33,022 nt of DNA. Origin: Lachnospiraceae bacterium (lineage in GTDB: Bacteria; Bacillota; Clostridia; Lachnospirales; Lachnospiraceae). The position numbers were made by a program, and so were the translations under genes. Numbering within the stretch: position 1 is the first letter of the stretch; each line of letters starts with the position of its first letter. Location: NCBI GenBank assembly GCA_017613435.1, contig JAGADU010000075.1:1-33022 (forward strand). Direction: 5' to 3'. The notes under the pieces are model-generated. The model did no database searches and was not told the DNA's origin. It saw only the letters and a program-made list of their open reading frames with translations. This document shows, piece by piece, positions 7,852 through 13,695 of the stretch.

Positions 7852-8763
7852 TCAGTTCTTTTTATAAACCTTAGTGTACAATAATACCATTGCAATCAGG
7901 CTTAAAACCGTAAAGAGCGCAATGTAGATGCACATTGTATTTACCGAAAGGCTTCTTTCGAAAAGCGAAGCATTGAATGTCATGGACTGACGAAGGGCTT
8001 CGCTGAAAGCGCCGTTATCCGCTCCGCCGATCGAGCGGTTCATTTCGTCAATGCATCCGTTTAACAAAGCGTTTTTAAGAAGTGCGCAAACCTGACTTGC
8101 GGGGAAGAGATTGCAGAGTGTCTGAATTTTTGAAGAGAACTGCGAAATGGGTATGTATGCACCGATTACAAAGCCTGCCGCCGCGGAAAGGATTCCGAAA
8201 AACGCTCCTGCGGCCGAAGACGATTTGAAGAACAAAACCACCGTCATAAAAAGCGCGCTCGATGAAAGGCATCCGAGGAATATCACTCCGTAAGCGCCGA
8301 GGATTCCGGAAACGTTAAGGTGCATATTTCCGAGAAAAGCGAGGATTACAAGACCTGCGCTTAAAAGAAGGGATGTCATTAAAAACGATGAGATTACGGC
8401 TGCCAAAAGATAGGAGAGAATAACCTGCCATCTTTTTACGGGCGTTGCAAGAATGTCGTAATCGACTTTTCTTTCGCGGTCCTTAACGATTGTCGTAAGG
8501 CAGTTGTAAGGAATGGTAATTGTAGCCGAACCGAGTATTCCCACAAGCAGCGTGCCGTTTACAAACATTTTTACATCCTCGGGTTTTATAAAAGTTTCAA
8601 GACCGTTCATCGATCCTTCTATCGCATTTACGAAAGTTCCTTTTAAGAACAAAAGATATAAAACGAATACGATGATTGAAGTTAAAAGCGAAAAAATCAC
8701 CGAGTGCACGTCTTTGAAATATATTTTGATGTTTCTTTTTGTCAGTCCTATAAAGCCTTTCAT
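7852..8763 (-). CDS. ABC-2 type transporter permease
   Basis: This 303-residue membrane protein has about six hydrophobic segments and the ABC-2 permease pattern: a cytoplasmic N-terminus (KGFIGLTKRNIKIYFKD), a first helix near residues 22-42, an extracytoplasmic loop of about 40 residues, then the LTTIVKDRERKVDYDILATPVKRWQVILSY-type coupling region before a run of four helices. A second extracytoplasmic loop lies before the last helix. It should pair with the ATPase encoded 26 bases upstream to export a drug, lipid or peptide. GGAGA precedes the ATG at 8763. Substrate is unknown. Confidence 0.9.
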   Translation of the reverse strand: MKGFIGLTKRNIKIYFKDVHSVIFSLLTSIIVFVLYLLFLKGTFVNAIEGSMNGLETFIKPEDVKMFVNGTLLVGILGSATITIPYNCLTTIVKDRERKVDYDILATPVKRWQVILSYLLAAVISSFLMTSLLLSAGLVILAFLGNMHLNVSGILGAYGVIFLGCLSSSALFMTVVLFFKSSSAAGAFFGILSAAAGFVIGAYIPISQFSSKIQTLCNLFPASQVCALLKNALLNGCIDEMNRSIGGADNGAFSEALRQSMTFNASLFERSLSVNTMCIYIALFTVLSLIAMVLLYTKVYKKN

Positions 8764-8789
8764 TTTAAGTCTCCTTTTAAATCCGATTT

Positions 8790-9695
8790 TTAATTTGTAA
8801 TCATTCTTCCGGTAAGATTTAAGAACACGTCGTCCATGCTTCCTTTTATGATTTCAAAATCCGTAAATTTTTCTTTTTCGTTTGCCATCAAACCGAGTAT
8901 GTCTTTTTCAAAAAGAATGGTGTAATGGTCCGCATCGTATATGATATCGGGATTGATTGATGCCGCCGTTTTGTCGTTTTCTTCGCTTCTTCCCGCATAC
9001 CAGAGAAGCTTTGACGAAGCGTAAGCGCTCTTTAATTCCGCGGGTGTTCCTCTTGCGATCACTTCGCCCTTATCGAGAATTACCACGTGGTTTGCATCCC
9101 TTGTCTCTTCCATGTAATGGGTCGTGAGAAAGATTGTCATGCCGCGTTCCTTCCTCAGATAATCGATGTAGTCCCATACGATTTTTCTTGATTTGGGATC
9201 GAGTCCGGTTGTCGGTTCGTCGAGGAAAAGAATCTTTGGATTATTCAAAAGCGCTCTGACTATATCGACTCTTCTTCTCTGACCGCCCGATAATTTTTCG
9301 TATTTTCTTTTCATTATTTCTTCAAGTTCGAATTTCTCCGAAAAAGAATCAAGTCTTTCTTCGATTCCTTTTTTGGTAAGTCCGTGGTAGCTTCCCCTTG
9401 TAAAAAGGTTTTCTCTGACCGTAAGCTTGTCGTCGAGAACGGAATTCTGAAAAACGATTCCGATGTCTTTTCTTATGAGGTCGTCTTCCTTTCCGAGTAA
9501 GTGGGAGCAGATATTTACTTCTCCTGCGGTCTTTTCGAGGATGGTACAGAGTATGTTGATCGTTGTGGATTTTCCTGCGCCGTTTTCTCCGAGGAATGCG
9601 AAGAGCTCGCCTTCTTTTACGTCAAAATCGATTCCTTTGACCGCCGTATGTTCGTTGTATTTTTTTACGAGATTTCTCACTTCGATTACGTTCAT
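8790..9695 (-). CDS. ABC transporter ATP-binding protein
   Basis: This 301-residue ATPase has all nucleotide-binding motifs: Walker A GENGAGKS (36-43), Q-loop in GIVFQNSVLDD (79-89), signature LSGGQ (135-139), Walker B ILFLDE (155-160) with the catalytic glutamate, and the switch histidine H193 in TTHYMEET. The C-terminal 75 residues are the accessory domain common to the DrrA/CcmA-like ATPases that partner ABC-2 permeases. It lies 160 bases downstream of the LytTR/DUF3021 pair on the same strand, behind a terminator-like hairpin, so it may be a separately controlled target of that regulator. Confidence 0.95.
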   Translation of the reverse strand: MNVIEVRNLVKKYNEHTAVKGIDFDVKEGELFAFLGENGAGKSTTINILCTILEKTAGEVNICSHLLGKEDDLIRKDIGIVFQNSVLDDKLTVRENLFTRGSYHGLTKKGIEERLDSFSEKFELEEIMKRKYEKLSGGQRRRVDIVRALLNNPKILFLDEPTTGLDPKSRKIVWDYIDYLRKERGMTIFLTTHYMEETRDANHVVILDKGEVIARGTPAELKSAYASSKLLWYAGRSEENDKTAASINPDIIYDADHYTILFEKDILGLMANEKEKFTDFEIIKGSMDDVFLNLTGRMITN

Positions 9696-9776
9696 TATTG
9701 TCCTTTCTTTAATCAGGGTTTTGTATTTTAGGTGTTTTCCCTGCCTGTTGAAATCATTGTAACCGAATGCGCAAAT

Positions 9777-9826
9777 AAAAAAAGAGCAACCCGACCAAGA
9801 TGCAAAAAAGGTCTACCAAGTTGCTC
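9777..9826 (-). terminator. Minus-strand terminator hairpin containing a direct repeat
   Basis: On the minus strand GAGCAAC (9826-9820) pairs with GTTGCTC (9790-9784), followed by seven T (9783-9777). An inner GACC/GGTC pairing extends the structure. This ends the LytTR-DUF3021 transcript. The same segment, read on the minus strand, holds CTTGGT twice with a 21-base period, discussed as a finding. Confidence 0.7.
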
Positions 9827-9833
9827 AAAATTG

Positions 9834-9850
9834 TCGCGTCAACGCGATTT
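9834..9850 (-). repeat. Short perfect hairpin after the DUF3021 gene
   Basis: TCGCGT and ACGCGA form a 6-bp GC-rich stem with a two-base turn, just after the DUF3021 stop. On the plus strand it is followed by five T. It may protect the 3' end of the DUF3021 message or assist the larger hairpin next to it. Confidence 0.4.
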
Positions 9851-9855
9851 TTATA

Positions 9856-10275
9856 TTATTCGCTGTCTCTGATGGAGTTTAAAGCGCTGTTAATTTCCCT
9901 GTCTTCGCGAACGTAAAATAATTTGGTCATTATCCATACGAAAACGTATACCAAAACGAAAATCAGCATGACGAAAGCATATCCCACGAGGCCCGTATAC
10001 CATTTAAAAAGCCATCCGAGGAGGGATACCGCGGCAAAAATCATCAGAAAATGCAGAATGATTCTCACAAAAAAGGGTTTGATTTTATCGGAGCAAAGAA
10101 TAAGGGAGGGAACGGAACAAAGCACTCCGGCAAAGATTACGCTTAATGCAAAATACCATTCCGTGGCATAGGTGTTGCCCGTTAAATGCATAATGGCCTG
10201 AAAGGTTCCGACGCTCAAAAAAATACCGAGCGATATAAAGCTTGTCTGCAACAAAAGCATTTTCATTTTGTTCAT
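9856..10275 (-). CDS. DUF3021-type four-helix membrane protein
   Basis: This 139-residue protein has four evenly spaced hydrophobic helices with short loops and a charged C-terminal tail (YVREDREINSALNSIRD), the layout of DUF3021 proteins that are regularly encoded with LytTR regulators. In the characterised LytTR regulatory systems of streptococci the small membrane partner inhibits its regulator; I infer the same role here. The ATG at 10275 overlaps the LytTR stop by four bases and has AGGAGG inside the end of that gene, so the two are made in step. Membrane location is clear; partner identity is inferred from the coupling. Confidence 0.8.
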   Translation of the reverse strand: MNKMKMLLLQTSFISLGIFLSVGTFQAIMHLTGNTYATEWYFALSVIFAGVLCSVPSLILCSDKIKPFFVRIILHFLMIFAAVSLLGWLFKWYTGLVGYAFVMLIFVLVYVFVWIMTKLFYVREDREINSALNSIRDSE

Positions 10276-10706
10276 AATTCAAGCCTCCTTTTGATTTCTT
10301 TGACGTAGCTTCTCGAAATCACGATTTTTTCGCCGTTTAACATGGTGGCTTCCATTCTTCCGCTCAAGTCGGATTTTACGCCTTTAATCTTTTTTAAGTT
10401 TACGATCATGGATTTTGAGATACGAAGAAAATAAGCCCCGAGAGTTTCCTCGAGTTCGTATAATCGAAGCTTCGTTTCGAAACAGTCGTCCCTGGAATAA
10501 ACGAAAGTTCTTTTGTCGACGGATTCTATGTAATAAAATGCCGCGGTTTCCCCGAATACGGTTTCGCCGTCCTTTATAAGAGGAATTTTGCGTTTTCCGC
10601 CTTCGAGTATTTCTATCGCGGCCTTAATGTCTTCAGTATTTGATTGAGCTTTAATAAGCGCTTCCTCGAGTTCCGGGGAATCGACCTTTTCGAATTTTAC
10701 CTGCAT
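10272..10706 (-). CDS. LytTR-domain transcriptional regulator without receiver domain
   Basis: This is a 144-residue protein. The first about 45 residues form a short N-terminal region, and residues about 46-144 form a LytTR DNA-binding domain, recognised by AAFYYIESVDKRTFVYSRDD, LYELEETLGAYFLRISKSMIVNLKKIK and the C-terminal ISRSYVKEIKRRL. It has no receiver domain, so it is not a two-component response regulator. LytTR proteins bind pairs of 9-bp direct repeats about 21 bp apart. GGAG lies seven bases before the ATG at 10706. The gene follows the kinase stop by 28 bases and is coupled to the DUF3021 gene. Confidence 0.9.
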   Translation of the reverse strand: MQVKFEKVDSPELEEALIKAQSNTEDIKAAIEILEGGKRKIPLIKDGETVFGETAAFYYIESVDKRTFVYSRDDCFETKLRLYELEETLGAYFLRISKSMIVNLKKIKGVKSDLSGRMEATMLNGEKIVISRSYVKEIKRRLEL

Positions 10707-10734
10707 CTGACGCTCCGTGTGAAAAATTAAGCCT

Positions 10735-12159
10735 CTATAATTCGTCGTTTATATCCGAGAGAGTAAGAGTGAAAATGAATTCGGTGCCTTCTCCCTCGGT
10801 GGAAATAACATTGATGTTCTCTCCGTGAGCCCTGATTATTTCCCTTGTTATCGAAAGCCCGAGGCCTGTTCCTTTTTTATCTTTTCCTCTGGATAAATCA
10901 GTCTTGTAAAATCTGTCCCAAATCTGATTGAGGCTTTCTTTGGGAATGCCTATTCCCTGGTCCTTGACGCTTACGAAAACCTTTTTGTGCTTTTCCTTGG
11001 TATCGATGAATATAACTGAATCCTTGTTGCTGAATTTAATTGCGTTGTCCAATAAATTGTACAGCACCTGCTGAATCTTCGATATGTCTCCTTTGACAAA
11101 AAGCTGTTCGCCGGTCAGGGACAAATCGATGGTGATTCTTTTTTTGGTACATGCTCCCTCGAATGTGGCAAGGGTCTTTCTTATGACGGTATTGATGTCG
11201 AAATCCGTCATCTCGAGGATCATTCCTTCGGTATTGAGGTTGTTTAAAGTCAAAAGAGAATTGGTAAGTTTTATAAGTCTGTCCGATTCGTTGGTAACGA
11301 TTTCGAGATATTTGTTGTGAAGTTCGGGCGGAATCGTTCCGTCAAGCATCGCCTCTGAATAGCCCTTTATGCTTGTAAGGGGCGAGCGGAAATCATGGGA
11401 AACATTGGCTACGAGCTGCTTTTGATTGTCTTCGCCTTTTGAAAGTTCGTTTGCCATATAATTAAGAGACGCCGCAAGATATCCGAGTTCGTCCTCGGAA
11501 TCTATCTGGAACTGATAATGCAGATTGCCCGCCGCATATTCTTCCGTCGCCTTTGTGATTTTACGAAGAGGACGGTAAACATTGCTTGTAAAGAATATAA
11601 GAATAATCAGCGAAAGAACAAAGAGTATGATGAAAAGATAATACGAGAGAGTCAAAAGCTTTTCGGAAAGTCTGTTGAGTTCCGCAACGCTTTTGTGAAT
11701 GACAACGTAACCCTGCACCTGGTAACCGTCTGTGATGGGAGCGAAAACGCTCAGGAAATCCTCGTCGAACATTCCGTAAAAATCGCCCACGGAATAATAC
11801 CCGTCGATATTGTCCGTGGAATTGAAATTCTCCACGTATATGGGATTTTCGACATCGACGGGACTGTCGGATGAAAGAACGATTAAGCCGGAAGGGTTCA
11901 TGATCCAGAGAGTCGAATCAAAATAAAGCGCCAGAATATCGAACTGTTTCTTTACGGATTCAAGACTTGTTTCGGAATTGTAAAGATCTTTTGCGTAGGA
12001 ATCGGCGATTATAATAGCTTCTTTATAAAGTTTGTCGGCTTCGGTTTTTGTAACCAGATCGTTGATGGCTCTCGAACTGAAAGTGGCAACTACCATAAAA
12101 CCGAAAAGCGCAAACAAAAGATAGGCGAATATGAACTTTGTATAAACCGTTTTTTTCAT
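10735..12159 (-). CDS. Membrane sensor histidine kinase
   Basis: This 474-residue kinase has membrane segments at about 8-27 and 172-192 with an extracytoplasmic sensor of about 140 residues between them, then a HAMP linker (about 193-245). The phosphorylated histidine is H255 in VSHDFRSPLTSIKGY. The ATP-binding domain shows N372 (LLDNAIKFS), DQGIG (400-404), the F-box around DRFYKTD (415-421) and GTGLGL (430-435). All catalytic boxes are intact. No response regulator gene lies beside it, which is unusual for this kinase class. It follows the HtrA-like gene by 14 bases and precedes LytTR by 28, so all belong to one transcript from the promoter at 13540-13568. Confidence 0.95.
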   Translation of the reverse strand: MKKTVYTKFIFAYLLFALFGFMVVATFSSRAINDLVTKTEADKLYKEAIIIADSYAKDLYNSETSLESVKKQFDILALYFDSTLWIMNPSGLIVLSSDSPVDVENPIYVENFNSTDNIDGYYSVGDFYGMFDEDFLSVFAPITDGYQVQGYVVIHKSVAELNRLSEKLLTLSYYLFIILFVLSLIILIFFTSNVYRPLRKITKATEEYAAGNLHYQFQIDSEDELGYLAASLNYMANELSKGEDNQKQLVANVSHDFRSPLTSIKGYSEAMLDGTIPPELHNKYLEIVTNESDRLIKLTNSLLTLNNLNTEGMILEMTDFDINTVIRKTLATFEGACTKKRITIDLSLTGEQLFVKGDISKIQQVLYNLLDNAIKFSNKDSVIFIDTKEKHKKVFVSVKDQGIGIPKESLNQIWDRFYKTDLSRGKDKKGTGLGLSITREIIRAHGENINVISTEGEGTEFIFTLTLSDINDEL

Positions 12160-12173
12160 TTATACTCCGTTAA

Positions 12174-13496
12174 TCAGTCGGATAAGGTAACTTTTAAATC
12201 CATATCTATGTAGGTTTCGCCGTTTTGACGCATGATTGAAACGGTGATTTCGTCTTCGGGTTTGCATTCTTTAAGCTCGACTTCGTAATCGAGGGCACTC
12301 GAGATAACGGCATCGTTGATGGCAGTGATTACATCGCCCTTGTGAAGACCGCCCTTCATAGCGGCGGAATCCATTTCGATATCGACGATATATGCGCCCA
12401 TCGGAATATTGTAATAGCGCTTGGCAACGGAAGTAACGTCCGTTACGCTGACTCCCATGTGAGCCGATGTGACGTCGTTGCAGAGATTTTCTATAAGCTC
12501 GGAAAGCTCGGTTATTCCGATTGCCGAAATAAGCGATTTCTGATCGGAAGGATTGAATGACTGGTTGATGATGCCTATGACTTTTCCGTTTTTGTTGATT
12601 AATATTCCGTTAGCTTTTTCCGAGCCGTAGATATCGGTTGTCAAAAGGGAATAATTGTGGTCGATGCCGTTTATTTCCGTACCCGTGGAAGTTAATATTC
12701 CGTAGCCGAGCGACGTGCCGTAACCGAGAGGATCGCCGATGGCGATTACTATGTCTCCGGGCTTGCAAAGAAGTTTGGAGTTTGCGAGGGACGGATAGGT
12801 GATGGCGCTTTTTGTCGTATCATGCAGCGAATCCAAAGGGACGGAGAGAACCGCAAGATTTGTGTACGAATCGATCGCTTTGATCGTTGCGGGGCACTCT
12901 TGCGTATTTAAAAACGAAACTATTATTTCGTTGGAATTTGACAGGGCGCCGGCGTCGCAAAGAATGAAAAGGTCGGTCTGATTGTCTTCGATTATGAGAC
13001 CTTTTGTTTTTGTTATGTTTTCGTAAGGGGAATTAAGCCAGGATGTTTTGTCCGAAACGACGGTAACGGTTACCATCGATTTGGATGCTTCCGTGGCAAG
13101 AGTATTCATTTTATTGTAGATGCCCTGATAATCGTCGATGTCGGGCTCGTACGAAGCAATGACTTCCTCGATGATTTCGGTATTGTCCGGATGCTCCGCG
13201 ATAATTTCGGGTTCGACGATATCTTCGATCATCATGTCTTCGGGAAGAATTTCATCCGTCGTTTCCTGAAGCTTGAGCTCGATTTTCTTCGTTTCCTGTT
13301 CCTTGTTGAAACTTTTAAGGGCTCCTTTTTCAAAAAAGAAAAAAACAAAGCAGGCAACCAGTGCAAAAGTTACCGCCAGTGTGATGGTCAAAAGGGATTG
13401 CTTTAAGACTTTACGCTTGTTTATCGGGCGTTCGTTAATCTTTTCCCTTAAAAAATTATAATCGTTGTTTTCGTAAGAGTTGTGCTGTTCGTTCAT
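12174..13496 (-). CDS. HtrA-like membrane protein with PDZ domain; protease triad lost
   Basis: This 440-residue protein has a basic cytoplasmic N-terminus, one membrane helix (about 33-55), an acidic linker, a trypsin-like domain (about 130-335) and a PDZ domain (about 346-440, with AAMKGGLHKGDVITAIN). The fold is HtrA/DegP-like, but the active site is not. The histidine loop reads ILCDAGAL where HtrA has ILTNNHVV, the aspartate position is Asn (DSYTNLAVL instead of TDLAVL), and the GNSGG serine loop reads EKANG. It is therefore expected to be a binding or sensing pseudoprotease. The start is set at ATG 13496 because a TTG at 13568 falls inside the -35 box of the promoter. It heads the operon with the kinase. 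Confidence 0.85.
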   Translation of the reverse strand: MNEQHNSYENNDYNFLREKINERPINKRKVLKQSLLTITLAVTFALVACFVFFFFEKGALKSFNKEQETKKIELKLQETTDEILPEDMMIEDIVEPEIIAEHPDNTEIIEEVIASYEPDIDDYQGIYNKMNTLATEASKSMVTVTVVSDKTSWLNSPYENITKTKGLIIEDNQTDLFILCDAGALSNSNEIIVSFLNTQECPATIKAIDSYTNLAVLSVPLDSLHDTTKSAITYPSLANSKLLCKPGDIVIAIGDPLGYGTSLGYGILTSTGTEINGIDHNYSLLTTDIYGSEKANGILINKNGKVIGIINQSFNPSDQKSLISAIGITELSELIENLCNDVTSAHMGVSVTDVTSVAKRYYNIPMGAYIVDIEMDSAAMKGGLHKGDVITAINDAVISSALDYEVELKECKPEDEITVSIMRQNGETYIDMDLKVTLSD

Positions 13497-13539
13497 TTTA
13501 TTCACTTCTTTCGAAAAATCTTCGGACCCGTTAAAGATA

Positions 13540-13568
13540 ATAATATCACTCGAAGAGACATGCTTCAA
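13540..13568 (-). promoter_or_regulatory. Sigma-A promoter of the HtrA-like/kinase/LytTR operon
   Basis: On the minus strand TTGAAG (13568-13563) and TATTAT (13545-13540) are 17 bases apart, with the ATG about 40 bases past the -10 box. It lies back to back with the flagellar promoter at 13591. Confidence 0.6.
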
Positions 13569-13590
13569 CTTTAATAAAAAAAAGAAACAT

Positions 13591-13617
13591 TAAATAATAT
13601 CGGAAAATAGCCGAAAT
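13591..13617 (+). promoter_or_regulatory. Sigma-D (sigma-28) flagellar promoter
   Basis: TAAA (13591-13594), a 15-base spacer and GCCGAAAT (13610-13617) match the flagellar late-gene consensus TAAA-N15-GCCGATAT with one mismatch. Its position 79 bases upstream of an operon containing flagellin and FliS supports the call. Confidence 0.75.
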
Positions 13618-13695
13618 ATATCTTGTCGGAAGAGACATTTGATTTGCAGGGGTCAAACGGACCCGGGAAAATGTCCGGATGAAAAGGAGATGCCG

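Noticed and set aside
13497..13568. Longer HtrA-like protein from TTG 13568
   Set aside because: The TTG forms part of the -35 box of the promoter, and no ribosome binding site precedes it.
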